A stretch of DNA of 64,000 nucleotides from assembly GCA_024277255.1 (NCBI GenBank), contig JAJRVQ010000167.1, positions 30,114 through 94,113 on the forward strand, written 5' to 3'. The stretch is from Acidobacteriota bacterium (GTDB lineage: Bacteria > Acidobacteriota > Thermoanaerobaculia > Multivoradales > SZUA-115). The notes beneath the pieces were generated by a model. It saw nothing but the letters and a program-made list of their open reading frames with translations, had not been told where the DNA came from and made no database searches. Of the stretch, positions 35,576 through 44,878 are shown piece by piece. How positions within the stretch are numbered: the first letter of the stretch is position 1; each line of letters begins with the position of its first letter. A program made the translations under genes and the position numbers.

Positions 35576-37252
35576 ATGAAGCAAATCGTCACTTGGTCCG
35601 CCATCGCCCTGGCAGGCGCCGCCTGTTTGGCCTGCGGTCCTACCGCTACCAACAAGTCCACTGCGGTCGAGGAGGGCGCTGCCTCCGAGACAGAGTCGGA
35701 GGCCACCGCCGTGCTCGACAAATACACGCTGTTCCGGCTCGAAGCCGACCTTTCCGGGCTCAGCGACAACCAGCGCAAGATGATTCCGCTGTTCATCGAA
35801 GCGGCGCAGCAGATGGATGCCGCTTTCTGGATACAGGCCTACGGCGACAAGGCCGAGTTGCTCGCCTCCGTCACCGACGCCGATACCCGCAAGGCCATCG
35901 AGATCAACTACGGCCCGTGGGATCGGCTCGACGGCAACGCTCCTTTCGTCCCTCGCTTCGGACCCAAGCCGGCAGGAGCCAACTTCTACCCGGAGGACAT
36001 CACCGCCGAGGAACTCGAAGAGGCGAGTGTCGAGAAGCCGGATCTCAAGAGCCTCTACACCGTCGTCAAGCGCGACGGTGAAGGCAACCTGATGGCCTCT
36101 CCTTACAGCGAGGAATACGCCGAGCAGTACCAATCGGCCGCCGAGAAGTTGCGCCAGGCAGCGGCGCTGGCCGAGGATCCGGGGCTGAAAAAGTACCTCG
36201 AACTGCGCGCCGACGCCCTACTCTCCGACGACTACCAGGCGAGCGATCTGGCCTGGATGGAAATGAAGAACAACACTCTCGACATCGTCATCGGTCCGAT
36301 CGAGACCTACGAGGATCAGCTGATCGGAGCCAAGGCTTCCAACGAAGCCTACGTGCTGATCAAAGACCGCTCGTGGAGCGAGCGGCTCGCCCGCTACGCC
36401 GCCATGCTGCCGGAACTGCAACGCGGCCTGCCGGTCGACGCGGCCTACAAGAGCGAAACCCCCGGCACCGATTCCGATCTCAACGCCTACGACGTCGTCT
36501 ATTACGCCGGAGACTGCAACGCCGGCAGCAAGACGATCGCCATCAACCTGCCCAACGACGAAGAGGTGCAGCTGAAGAAGGGCACGCGGCGCTTGCAGCT
36601 CAAGAACGCCATGCGCGCCAAGTTCGACAAGATCCTGATCCCCATCGCCGAGCAGCTGATCACCGAGGAGCAGCGCGGCCACATCACCTTCGACGCTTTC
36701 TTCGCCAACACCATGTTCCACGAAGTGGCGCACGGCCTGGGCATCAAGAACACGATCGATGGCCAGGGCACGGTGCGCAGCGCGATGCGCGAGAAGGCTT
36801 CAGCGCTCGAAGAGGGCAAGGCCGACGTGCTCGGCCTCTACATGGTCGCCAGCCTCGCCGAGCAGGGGGAGTTGGGCGAGGTCGACATGCGCGACTACTA
36901 CACCACCTTCGTCACCAGTATCTTCCGCTCGATCCGCTTCGGTTCTTCGAGTGCCCACGGCATCGCCAACCTGATCCGTTTCAACTTCTTCGTCGAGATG
37001 GGCGCCATCGGCTACGATGAGGCCAGCGCCACCTACAGCGTCGACTACGACACGATCAAAGCGGCCGTAGACGCCCTCTCCGAGCGCATCCTCACTCTCC
37101 AGGGTGATGGCGACTACTCGCAGGTGGCCGACTTCGTGGCCCGCTACGGTCGGGTCGGCGAGACCCTGGAAGCCAACCTGGCACGCTTGGGCGCGAGCGG
37201 GATTCCAGTGGATATCATCTTCGACCAAGGGGTGGAGGTGCTCGGGATCTAA
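35576..37252 (+). CDS. M49-like zinc metallopeptidase lipoprotein
   Basis: This is a lipoprotein of 558 residues. The signal peptide MKQIVTWSAIALAGAACLAC ends in a lipobox, with GGAGGG upstream of the ATG at 35576; a longer frame from 35522 is unlikely. The metal motif is FHEVAHGLG (His 382, Glu 383, His 386), with a downstream third-ligand segment EEGKADVLGLY near residue 413. These match the dipeptidyl-peptidase III (M49) family, which however usually has HExxGH and is longer. Related bacterial proteins carry the shorter HExxH. It probably cleaves peptides in the periplasm; specificity is unknown. Confidence 0.82.
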   Translation: MKQIVTWSAIALAGAACLACGPTATNKSTAVEEGAASETESEATAVLDKYTLFRLEADLSGLSDNQRKMIPLFIEAAQQMDAAFWIQAYGDKAELLASVTDADTRKAIEINYGPWDRLDGNAPFVPRFGPKPAGANFYPEDITAEELEEASVEKPDLKSLYTVVKRDGEGNLMASPYSEEYAEQYQSAAEKLRQAAALAEDPGLKKYLELRADALLSDDYQASDLAWMEMKNNTLDIVIGPIETYEDQLIGAKASNEAYVLIKDRSWSERLARYAAMLPELQRGLPVDAAYKSETPGTDSDLNAYDVVYYAGDCNAGSKTIAINLPNDEEVQLKKGTRRLQLKNAMRAKFDKILIPIAEQLITEEQRGHITFDAFFANTMFHEVAHGLGIKNTIDGQGTVRSAMREKASALEEGKADVLGLYMVASLAEQGELGEVDMRDYYTTFVTSIFRSIRFGSSSAHGIANLIRFNFFVEMGAIGYDEASATYSVDYDTIKAAVDALSERILTLQGDGDYSQVADFVARYGRVGETLEANLARLGASGIPVDIIFDQGVEVLGI

Positions 37253-37331
37253 CTGCCTTGGGGCAATGAGGTGCGCTGGCAACTCCTATTGGAAGAGGAA
37301 ATCTGTAACCCTCTCTCGAAAGGAGACTCCG

Positions 37332-37736
37332 ATGAAGAAGTGTGGACTCTTGGCCATCGCACTCGTTCTCTGCGCGCTCGCCGCACAACCGGCTCTCGCC
37401 CAAGCCGGCTGTTGTGAACTGCCGGGGAATCGCGGTGTTACCACGCCGCGACTGGCCACCAGTACTTCACTGGACGGAACCATCATCTGGATTCCCGGAC
37501 CGATCTTTCCGATCCCTATTCCGATCCCCAAAGGCTGCTTCAGAACCGACAACCAAGCGGGCTGCGAGAAACTGGGCGGCACCTTCTACCAGCTCGGCGT
37601 ATGCAGCGGCGGCAAATGCCAACCCACAGCCGCCAAGGCGCTGCCCAACGGCCTGTTCGATTTCCCGGAGCCTGAGGTCGATTTCTGCCCCGCTCTTTCA
37701 GCTCCCAGCGCGGATGACACTGTAACCTCCGGTTAG
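37332..37736 (+). CDS. Small Cys-rich secreted protein
   Basis: This 134-residue protein is not recognised. From the ATG at 37332 (AGGAGAC just upstream) it has a signal peptide (KKCGLLAIALVLCALAAQPALAQ). The mature chain is short, with CC, then a Pro/Ile repeat (IPGPIFPIPIPIPKGC), then Cys in CFRTDNQAGC, GVCSGGKC and DFCP. Seven Cys in about 110 residues suggest disulphides outside the cytoplasm. It lies 79 bases after the M49-like gene, and a clear terminator follows it. Confidence 0.72.
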   Translation: MKKCGLLAIALVLCALAAQPALAQAGCCELPGNRGVTTPRLATSTSLDGTIIWIPGPIFPIPIPIPKGCFRTDNQAGCEKLGGTFYQLGVCSGGKCQPTAAKALPNGLFDFPEPEVDFCPALSAPSADDTVTSG

Positions 37737-37752
37737 CCTGCCCCCTTGACTG

Positions 37753-37784
37753 TGGGACCAGCCCTGGCTGCTCCCATAGTTTTT
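37753..37784 (+). terminator. Rho-independent terminator
   Basis: TGGGACCAGCC and GGCTGCTCCCA form an 11-position stem with one mismatch around a tiny loop, followed by tagTTTTT. It lies 17 bases after the small Cys-rich secreted gene and ends the plus-strand unit before the ECF sigma gene. This is the clearest terminator in the window. Confidence 0.85.
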
Positions 37785-37909
37785 CCCCGCCCAGCAAAGG
37801 ATCTCACCCCGCCTCGCATCTTCAGTAGTGTAGGGCAGGCCGCTGCCCGTTGGTTTCCGGGTGGCATGACTCCGATCTGAGAGCCTCCACCGACGAGAGG
37901 TAGGTCCCT

Positions 37910-38569
37910 TTGAGCAATGCGGTAGACGAGCTGGCGGCGCACACCGACCCGCTTCGAGAAAGCAAGCTGTTGGTGCGGCGCATGCTCGCCGGCGATGAGC
38001 GGGCGCGAGATCAATTCGCCGACCGCTACTTCTCTCGACTGTACCGCTTCGCCCTCAGCCGGCTGGACGGCGACGCCGATCTCGCCCGCGAAATCGTGCA
38101 GACCGCTGTCTGCAAGGCGCTGGCGAAGCTGGAGAGCTACCGCGGTGAAGCTCCGCTGTTCGGCTGGCTTTGCGCCTGCTGTCGCAATGAGATCTTGATG
38201 CACTTCCGGCACAAGAGAAGCCTACCGCAGGTCATCGAGCTTGCGCTCGACGCGAGCGACGGAGCCGTCGTGCCCGATTCGACCGACTTCGGTGCTCCGC
38301 AGATCAACCTGGAGCGCAAAGAGGCAGCCCGGCTGGTCCACGAGTCTCTCGACCAACTGCCGCCGCACTACGCGCAAGCTCTCGAATGGAAATATATCGA
38401 GCACCTGCCGGTGGTCGAGATCGCCAACCGGCTTTCTTTGAGGCCAAAGGCCGCCGAGTCGGTGCTCACCCGGGCGCGGGCGGCCTTTCGCAAGAGTTAT
38501 GAACGGTTGACCCACTGCCCGCAGTCCCTCGCGGTGGCGGCGGTCGGCTCTGGGGAGATGACAAGATGA
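37910..38569 (+). CDS. ECF-type RNA polymerase sigma factor
   Basis: This is a 219-residue sigma-70 family factor with regions 2 and 4. RRMLAGDERARDQFADRYFSRLYRFA is region 2.1, LESYRGEAPLFGWLCACCRNEILMHFRHKR regions 2.3-2.4, and LDQLPPHYAQALEWKYIEHLPVVEIANRL region 4. The TTG at 37910, with GAGAGG nine bases upstream, is the likely start. The linker has an insertion (about residues 110-135). Its last four bases (ATGA) overlap the FecR-like gene, so it probably drives genes under control of that anti-sigma-like partner. Confidence 0.9.
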   Translation: MSNAVDELAAHTDPLRESKLLVRRMLAGDERARDQFADRYFSRLYRFALSRLDGDADLAREIVQTAVCKALAKLESYRGEAPLFGWLCACCRNEILMHFRHKRSLPQVIELALDASDGAVVPDSTDFGAPQINLERKEAARLVHESLDQLPPHYAQALEWKYIEHLPVVEIANRLSLRPKAAESVLTRARAAFRKSYERLTHCPQSLAVAAVGSGEMTR

Positions 38570-39648
38570 ACAACCAAGAGTCCAGAGTCCGAGAGCTGCT
38601 GGAGAGTTCCGGCCTTAGACCGGAAGTTCCCGCTGGCGATCTGGCGACCATCAAGGCGGCCTTCCGCGCGGAATGGGAGAGTCGCTACCGGGATCCGGCC
38701 GAGACCACCGAAACCCTGGTGCCGAGAGAGATTGCGGCAACCAGTGAGACTAGTGAGACGACGGCGACCGGCCACTATTTCGGCCGGCGGCGGGTGCTGG
38801 CGTTGGCCGCCTCGCTGTTGATCGCCGCGGCCACTCTCTTGTGGTGGCAATCGAACCCAGCTCCCGGGCTGGCGCAGGTAGCGCGGGTGGAGGCTCTCAA
38901 CGGCACGGTCACCGCCACTCAGCACGAGGGTGCAACCTCGCGGCTGGAGTTGGCGGCCGGCCGGCCAACACTGGCCGCCGGGACCGTGGTCGAAACTGCC
39001 GGCGACGACCAGTCGGAGCCCGGCTGGATCTCCTTGCGGTTGGCTGGAGGCTCCGGCGTACGGCTGGCGGCCGGCAGCCGCCTGCAACTGCTTTCCGAAT
39101 CGGTGCTCCAGCTAGACCGCGGAGCACTCTACGTCGATTCCGGCGTCGGGCCACAGCGCGGTGCACCGATCGAGGTGCGCACCGCCTACGGTAGCGCCAC
39201 CGACATCGGCACGCAGTTCGAAGTGCGACTGCTGGAGGCAGGCAATGCCGCGATGCGCGTGCGGGTGCGCGAAGGGCGGGTCGAGATCGCCGACGAGACA
39301 GGATCCTACTCCGCCGATCGCGGCGCCGAAGTGACCCTGCACGCCGACGGGCGGCTAGAACGGGCGCGGATCGAAGTCTACGGCGAGGGGTGGAGCTGGG
39401 TGCTCGCCGCGGCGCCGCAGCTCACCGCCGAAGAGATGACACTGGGCGAATTCCTCGCCTGGACCAGCCGTGAAACGGGCTGGCAGGTGCACTTTGAAAC
39501 CACCAATCTCGAAGCCTCGACCTCGGCGATCATTCAAGGCTCGTTTGGCGAGCTGCCCGCGGACCAGGCGCACACCGTCGTCCTACCCTCCGTCGGCCTG
39601 CAAGGAACGGTCGACGACGGCATCCTGATGATCTCCCTCGCTCGCTAA
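38566..39648 (+). CDS. FecR-domain anti-sigma-like membrane protein with STN-like C-terminus
   Basis: This 360-residue protein has a cytoplasmic segment (1-65) and one membrane helix (about 67-87, RRVLALAASLLIAAATLLWW). A periplasmic FecR domain follows (about 95-260), with GWISLRLAGGSGVRLAAGSRL and TAYGSATDIGTQFEVRL. The final 75 residues (LTAEEMTLGEFLAWTSRETGW to GILMISLAR) look like a secretin/TonB short N-terminal (STN) domain. FecR proteins relay signals from a TonB receptor to an ECF sigma factor. Here the STN-like part, usually on the receptor, is carried by the FecR protein. It is translationally coupled to the sigma gene. Confidence 0.85.
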   Translation: MNNQESRVRELLESSGLRPEVPAGDLATIKAAFRAEWESRYRDPAETTETLVPREIAATSETSETTATGHYFGRRRVLALAASLLIAAATLLWWQSNPAPGLAQVARVEALNGTVTATQHEGATSRLELAAGRPTLAAGTVVETAGDDQSEPGWISLRLAGGSGVRLAAGSRLQLLSESVLQLDRGALYVDSGVGPQRGAPIEVRTAYGSATDIGTQFEVRLLEAGNAAMRVRVREGRVEIADETGSYSADRGAEVTLHADGRLERARIEVYGEGWSWVLAAAPQLTAEEMTLGEFLAWTSRETGWQVHFETTNLEASTSAIIQGSFGELPADQAHTVVLPSVGLQGTVDDGILMISLAR

Positions 39649-39751
39649 CGGCGCGCCGAATCCAAGCACTCAACGGCGGAAGGGCCAGCCAGCCCCGACC
39701 CGACCTCGGGATTCTCCACCGAACTGCTAGAATCGCTGAAGGTGCAGCAGG

Positions 39752-40063
39752 ATGAAGAACGCAACTACGAGCCGCCTGCCCGTTTCATCCGAAACAATGG
39801 CCGACTTCTGTCGTCAGAACTTCATTCAAGAACTCAGTCTGTTCGGCTCCGCGGTGACGGACAAATTCGGTTCTGACAGCGACTACGACCTGCTGGTCAC
39901 CTTTTCCCCGAATGCCAGAATCGGCTTCCTGGCGTTGGCGCGTATGCGACGTGAGTTGACTCAGCTCCTCGGCCGGCCGGTCGACCTCGTCCCCAAGGCA
40001 GGGCTCAAGCCCGCCATCCGCGATCAGGTTCTGCAAAGCTCCCGCCTACTCTATGCGGCCTGA
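39752..40063 (+). CDS. MNT-type nucleotidyltransferase (MntA-like antitoxin)
   Basis: This is a 103-residue minimal nucleotidyltransferase. The core GSAVTDKFGSDSDYDLLV contains the G-S and D-x-D metal-binding signature; a third Asp lies in RPVDLVPK. Proteins of this type partner HEPN toxins and inactivate them by adding AMP to a Tyr beside the RNase motif. The gene overlaps the HEPN gene by 11 bases, the standard antitoxin-toxin order for this family. It appears intact, unlike its partner. Confidence 0.88.
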   Translation: MKNATTSRLPVSSETMADFCRQNFIQELSLFGSAVTDKFGSDSDYDLLVTFSPNARIGFLALARMRRELTQLLGRPVDLVPKAGLKPAIRDQVLQSSRLLYAA

Positions 40064-40313
40064 GCAGTTGTACCTCCTCGACATCGTCGAGGCGGCCGAG
40101 AAGATCCAACGTTTCCTCTCCACCTGCGACCAACAGATATTCCTCGACAACGAGATCCTCCAGAGCGCGATACTCCAGAAACTGATGGTCATCGGCGAGG
40201 CGGCAAGCCGCTTGCCCCGGCCGTTTCGCGAACGGCACCCAGAAGTTCCATGGAGTGATGTGGTGGCCTTTCGCAACATCGCGATCCACGAGTATTTCGC
40301 CATCGACTGGTGA
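40053..40313 (+). CDS. HEPN/HepT-like RNase toxin, cut short by an in-frame TGA
   Basis: This 86-residue DUF86/HEPN protein retains the RNase motif and the AMP-acceptor Tyr (RNIAIHEY, R-x4-H-x-Y), then stops after FAIDW. The same frame continues past the TGA at 40311-40313 with IVWVAATSDAPTLRQQM and ends at 40400. That reads as the normal HepT C-terminal helix. The TGA therefore looks like a nonsense mutation, perhaps from CGA or TGG. The product may be inactive, or the short form may still work. It is paired with the MntA-like gene. Confidence 0.8.
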   Translation: MRPEQLYLLDIVEAAEKIQRFLSTCDQQIFLDNEILQSAILQKLMVIGEAASRLPRPFRERHPEVPWSDVVAFRNIAIHEYFAIDW

Positions 40314-40409
40314 ATCGTCTGGGTCGCTGCCACGTCGGACGCACCAACCCTTCGCCAACAGATGACTGAGATTCTCGATCGCGAATTTGCAGGATCCTGA
40401 TCACTCGCG

Positions 40410-41045
40410 CTAGAACCGCCAGCGCACTCCGATCGAGGGGAAAATCCCCGCCCACACTTCTAAACCGGTCACCAACTCGCCGGTTTGTTCATCCACGGAA
40501 TGATCGAAGCCGGCCAGGTTTTTTCGGTTGTAGAGATTCTGCACGTCGGCGAAGATGGTGAGTTGGCCGGGGGAGACCGACCATCGGCGGCTCGCCCGTA
40601 GATCCATGCGGTGGTAGGCCGGCAAACGCAAGCTGTTGAGGCGACCGGGAACCAGCGCCGGCTCCGGCTCTTTGTCCGGCTCTTCGGGATCTTCGATCAA
40701 CTCCACGGAAACCGGAGTGGTCGGCCAGCCGGTGTGGTACCGCCAGGCAAGGTTGAGATTCCATTTCGGCCCCAGCCGCCAGTTGACGTCCAAGTTCAAG
40801 GCATGGGGTTGATCGATCTGGCGCCGGATGTCTTGGCCGGCCAGCCTGTCACGAGCCGAGGAGTAGGCGTAGTTGATCCACCAGTCGGTCTGCGCACCCG
40901 CCGCGCCGCGCAATACTAGTTCAAGCCCTTGGGATCGACTCGATTCAGGGTCGATCCGCACCCGGTCGCGCTCGATCTCCGGGAAAGTGTTGCGCGGCTC
41001 GAAGAGACTTTCGTACCGTGGACGCGGATCGCGGATGTTGCGCCG
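40410..41045 (-). pseudogene. TonB-dependent receptor, C-terminal barrel remnant
   Basis: The minus-strand frame from about 41045 to 40410 encodes the last beta-strands of a TonB-dependent receptor: DWWINYAYSSARDRL, NLAWRYHTGWPTTPV, FADVQNLYNRKNLAGFD, and a final GVRWRF ending in Phe as outer-membrane barrels do. The plug domain and most of the barrel are missing. Upstream of RRNIRDPRPRY the frame (to 41270) has no receptor character and no credible start. This is a 5'-truncated remnant, perhaps once part of the sigma/FecR system at 37910-39648. Confidence 0.75.
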
Positions 41046-41314
41046 ACTAACTCTCACAGGTATCGCCTTGTTCGTCCTTCTCGACAGCCGCTCGCGCAAC
41101 CGCCCTCCCCTGACTTCTCGGTCGGCGCGAAGGATTACTGAAGTCTGTGCATCCATGAGGTTAACAGACGGTGGTTGCTGATTGGCCCTCGGAACAGCTC
41201 CCGCTGCAGAGCATCCGCCGATCTCCTCGCACCCGGGCGTTAAAGAACCGTTCATCTTGGCAAGATACAACCGCCGTGGAGCGCCTCAGCTGTAGTATGG
41301 AGGGAGATCCGTCA

Positions 41315-42877
41315 ATGAGTATCGATCAAGAACGTCGCCAGCACTGGTACGCCCCCGTTGTGCACTGGCCCAGGGTTGTGGCGAACCATCGCCACTGGCT
41401 CTTGGCCTGTTGCGTGACCTTAGCCCTGGCCTTCTTTGTCCAAGGATCGAGAGGTCTGTGGGAGCCGGACGAGGGGTTTTACGCCAATGTGGCTCGGGAC
41501 ATGTCGGAGAGTGGGGACTGGTGGGTACCCAAACTCAACGGTCAGCCCTTCCTCGACAAACCTCCGCTCCATGTCTGGGGCATGGCGGCAGGTTGGCGAC
41601 TGATTCCCGGCGTCTGGGGGCTGCGCCTGCCCAACGCGGTGTGGTTCGCCGCGGCCGCGCTGTTGACCGGCGCCTTGGCACAGCGACTCTGGGGCAAGCG
41701 ATACGGACCTCGCGCCACTTTGGTCTACGCGACGATGCTGTTGCCCTTCCTGGCGGCCAACATCATCACTCCGGACACCGTGTTGAGTTTCTTTGTCGTG
41801 GCCATGGCCTATCTCTACTGGCGCTGGAGAAGCTCCCGCGGCGCCAAGCAGCGACTCGCGTGGGCTCTGGCCACCGGTTGTTGCGCTGGGCTTGGAATCC
41901 TGGCCAAAGGGCCGGCGCTTCTGGTTTTCGCTCTTCCCCTGCTTCTGCACGCCGTGGTCTCGCGACGACAGGTCAGGTTTCACTGGCGGGAGTTCGTGCT
42001 GGCCGGCGCCTCGGCGATCGTTGTCGGCGGCAGCTGGTATGGCTGGATCTTCCTCGACGTGCCGGGAGCCTTCGCCTACATCTTTGACAATCAGATCGCG
42101 GGCCGGCTGTGGTCGAGTCACCTCGAACGCAACTCGAGTACGTGGGGTGCGCTGACCACCTACGGCCCGGTGCTGATCGCCGGCACCCTGCCCTGGACGG
42201 CGACTCTCACCCGCGCCGTGCGAGCCGCCGTATCCAGCCTGCGAAAGAGCGGCTTCAAGCGCCTCCACACTCGGCCGGAAGCTCTCTTCGTCGGTCTGTG
42301 GGTCATCGCCCCCCTGGCGGTACTTTGCACCGCCCGCTCGCGATTGCCGCTCTACGCCTTGCCGCTGATGCCAGCGATCGCCCTGGCGATAGCGGCGACA
42401 AGCAGCAGCGCGAGAGAGCAGAAGACTCGATGGATTCGCCCCCGGCTGCTGGCAATCTGGCTGGTCCTGCTGGCCCTGGTGAAGGTGGCCGCAGTGCTGA
42501 TGCCAACCCCGCGGGACTCCGGAGTGCTGGCTGCCCAGCTGAGCAAGAGCGGCGTCAAGTACACCACCCAGCTGGTCCTGGTCGACACAAAACGCAACGG
42601 CCTGTCCGTGTACGGCTACCGGAGACTGCGCTGGGCACGGTTCCGCGACCGCCCCTATCCATTCTTCGCACCACCGACTCCCTTGCCCGATCTGTTGCAC
42701 TCGCCGAGAAGAGACGGGGACTCACTCTTCTTGACCAACGACGACAGGGCGCAGGATCTGCTCGGCTTTCTCGGTGAGCAAGGGGAACCGTGCAAGGTGA
42801 GAAATCGCTTCGACGACGCCGTGGTGATCGAATGTGGCTCCTCTGCGCACCACGCCACACCCACAGGATCGGGGTGA
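41315..42877 (+). CDS. ArnT-like (GT39/GT83) membrane glycosyltransferase
   Basis: This 520-residue integral membrane enzyme moves a sugar from a polyprenyl phosphate to an outer acceptor. The ATG at 41315 has GGAGGGAGA just upstream; the longer frame from 41171 is unlikely. After the first helix comes the GT-C signature EPDEGFYANVARDM and then GQPFLDKPPLHVW, both typical of ArnT-like PMT enzymes. About ten membrane helices follow, and a soluble segment of about 120 residues ends the protein. It converges on the radical SAM gene. It is outside the main glycan locus, so its acceptor (lipid A, protein or glycan) is open. Confidence 0.88.
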   Translation: MSIDQERRQHWYAPVVHWPRVVANHRHWLLACCVTLALAFFVQGSRGLWEPDEGFYANVARDMSESGDWWVPKLNGQPFLDKPPLHVWGMAAGWRLIPGVWGLRLPNAVWFAAAALLTGALAQRLWGKRYGPRATLVYATMLLPFLAANIITPDTVLSFFVVAMAYLYWRWRSSRGAKQRLAWALATGCCAGLGILAKGPALLVFALPLLLHAVVSRRQVRFHWREFVLAGASAIVVGGSWYGWIFLDVPGAFAYIFDNQIAGRLWSSHLERNSSTWGALTTYGPVLIAGTLPWTATLTRAVRAAVSSLRKSGFKRLHTRPEALFVGLWVIAPLAVLCTARSRLPLYALPLMPAIALAIAATSSSAREQKTRWIRPRLLAIWLVLLALVKVAAVLMPTPRDSGVLAAQLSKSGVKYTTQLVLVDTKRNGLSVYGYRRLRWARFRDRPYPFFAPPTPLPDLLHSPRRDGDSLFLTNDDRAQDLLGFLGEQGEPCKVRNRFDDAVVIECGSSAHHATPTGSG

Positions 42878-42912
42878 GGGCGAGAAGCTATCTTGGCTAG
42901 CCCCTCTCCCCG
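42870..42912. terminator. Hairpin between convergent genes
   Basis: CGGGGtGAGGG at 42870-42880 pairs with CCCCTCtCCCCG at 42901-42912 with one or two mismatches and an 18-base loop. It covers the stop codons of the ArnT-like gene (42877) and the radical SAM gene (42897). No T-run follows on either side, so the terminator role is tentative. Confidence 0.35.
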
Positions 42913-44726
42913 GCCGCGATTGCCAGGCTGAGCAAGCGCTCCCCATCACGGATCATCAAGCCGCCTTCGATCAAGGGGCCGACCAGATCCTCGATCTCTT
43001 GTGCGCTGAGCACGGTGGCTGAATCGCCACCAGCCAAGTGGCGGCGCAACCATCCCAGCGAACGAATCCCATCGCAGGCGCTGTAGGCAGCACTCGCCAT
43101 TGGACTCAGCCGAGTCATCGGCCGCACCGCCGCCGAGCGCAGATCCCACACCACCAGTGCCTCACCTTGGCGGTAGCTGACCAGCTGGCTGGCCTCGTGG
43201 CCTTCCTGCCATGCGACGACCTGCCGCGCCAACTCGGCGGTGTAACCTTCAACGTCACGACCGTCGGCATAGCTGAAATCGAAGTAGTAGGCCAAGTTGC
43301 GAATCGCCGGCGGTGGCAGGCGGTAGAGGAAGGGATAGGCGGCGGTCGGTTCGACCCGCGAGAAACCGAGTTGTTCCGCCTGCTCGAAATTCGGGCTGAA
43401 GCGGTGAATCTGAATCGAGCAGGAGACTCCCGGAGGCGGCAAGTGGTGCAGCCACGGAACCAGCTCGGCCATCTTGCGATACTCCTCCTCGCTCTCGCCT
43501 GGAAAACCCCAGATGAGGTTCCAGGAGGGGCGCACACCCAACTCCAGGCACCACTTGAGGAGCTGAACGTTCTGTAGCGCCGTCACCCCCTTGTGCATCA
43601 GGGTCAAGACTTGATCGCTGAGGCTTTCGATTCCGGGTTGGATCTCGCGGATTCCGGCGGCGCAGAGCAGCCGAACCTGCTCTTTCTTGAGGTTGGCTTT
43701 CACCTCGTAAAAGAGATCTGCGTCGAGGTCGGAATCGGCCAACGCCGGAATGAAATCGCCGAAGTAGCGCATATCCAGGATGTTGTCAACGACGTCGACC
43801 GGACAGCCCGGATGGCGGCTGACCAGGGTGGTCAATTCGCTCAGTGCCCGCTCGCCCGACTTGCTGCGAAAGGCCATCGATGTCCCGTTCAATCCGCAGA
43901 AGGTGCAATGTTGTTTCTCTCCCCACCAGCAACCTCGCGAGGTTTCAAAGAGCATGCGTGGAGGTTGCGCATCCTCTCCCGCATTTGATTCCCATTGGGT
44001 GAAGTAGTCGCTGAAGTCTGGAATCGGCAGGCTGTCGAGTTCGGGCAGCCGTGCTGCGCTGACCGGTCTGGAGCCATCTTGCAGGTCGACGTTGGCTCGC
44101 GTGTAGACCCCGGACAACTCCTCTAGTGAGCGCCCGGTAAGTGCTTTGTCGACCAGATCTGGAAAAAGCAGATCCGCCTCCCCCGAAACCACCGCATCGA
44201 CGAAGGGGAAATTGCGCGCCGTCTCCAGCCCCATCACCCCTTCGCAGTTGGCGCCGCCGAGCAGGGTCAAGATCTCGGGATGCTCTTGCTTCAACCGCTG
44301 GAGCAACGCCAGCGATGCCAAGTGCTGCTGAAAGACGCTAGTGACGCCGACCATCCGCGGTCGCAGCCGCGCCACCTGGCGCATACAGTCGTCGACAAAC
44401 AAGATTGCGTCGCGGCGCAGTTCCTCCAGTCGGGACCGATCCAGCGCCGAGAAGATTCCGTCCACCCCCGGCGCCGCTACCTGGTCGAGAAAGCCGTCGT
44501 CCTGCTCGGGCAAACCGTAGAGCGCGGCGCTGAAGATCCACTCGCCGACCAAGGACTCATTGCGAAAGCGGCCGCCGGTGATCTCCTGGTAATGGCGCCA
44601 GCCGATTCGCCGAGCGTAGGCCAGATTGAAATAGACGATCTTGCTGCGATGGTGGGGCAGGGATGCTTTGAGCAAGCTCAAGCCCAACGACGGCTGGCGC
44701 GGAGGGCCGAAAGGCATACTGATCAA
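42897..44726 (-). CDS. B12-binding radical SAM RiPP maturase
   Basis: This protein has about 609 residues. The N-terminal half resembles a cobalamin-binding domain (MPFGPPRQPSLGLSLLKASL, then TLLGGANCEGVMGLE). The radical SAM cluster site is GCWWGEKQHCTFCGLNG, with Cys spaced C-x7-C-x2-C. That spacing and sequence are typical of the ribosomal peptide maturation radical SAM protein 1 family, often C-methyltransferases. The start is uncertain: a TTG at 44726 gives the usual family N-terminus, a GTG at 44888 would overlap the divergent YcaO gene, and an ATG lies at 44717. Divergence from the cyclodehydratase gene places it in the RiPP locus. Confidence 0.87.
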   Translation of the reverse strand: MISMPFGPPRQPSLGLSLLKASLPHHRSKIVYFNLAYARRIGWRHYQEITGGRFRNESLVGEWIFSAALYGLPEQDDGFLDQVAAPGVDGIFSALDRSRLEELRRDAILFVDDCMRQVARLRPRMVGVTSVFQQHLASLALLQRLKQEHPEILTLLGGANCEGVMGLETARNFPFVDAVVSGEADLLFPDLVDKALTGRSLEELSGVYTRANVDLQDGSRPVSAARLPELDSLPIPDFSDYFTQWESNAGEDAQPPRMLFETSRGCWWGEKQHCTFCGLNGTSMAFRSKSGERALSELTTLVSRHPGCPVDVVDNILDMRYFGDFIPALADSDLDADLFYEVKANLKKEQVRLLCAAGIREIQPGIESLSDQVLTLMHKGVTALQNVQLLKWCLELGVRPSWNLIWGFPGESEEEYRKMAELVPWLHHLPPPGVSCSIQIHRFSPNFEQAEQLGFSRVEPTAAYPFLYRLPPPAIRNLAYYFDFSYADGRDVEGYTAELARQVVAWQEGHEASQLVSYRQGEALVVWDLRSAAVRPMTRLSPMASAAYSACDGIRSLGWLRRHLAGGDSATVLSAQEIEDLVGPLIEGGLMIRDGERLLSLAIAAGERG

Positions 44727-44878
44727 AAGGAAGTCGTGTTCCTCGGTCTTGGCGATGGCCCATCTCCAGTGCGAGTAGGAAGAAGCGAGACGGTGCGGGT
44801 TCGCCGTCAACGTAGCAGCGCGGTGAGAGAGCGTCAACGCGGGCGGTAGCGATTTCGGACTGCTACCATCCGCGGACA

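Noticed and set aside
40410..41270. Complete 286-residue outer membrane protein
   Set aside because: The first 75 residues have no signal peptide or receptor character; only the last receptor strands are recognisable.
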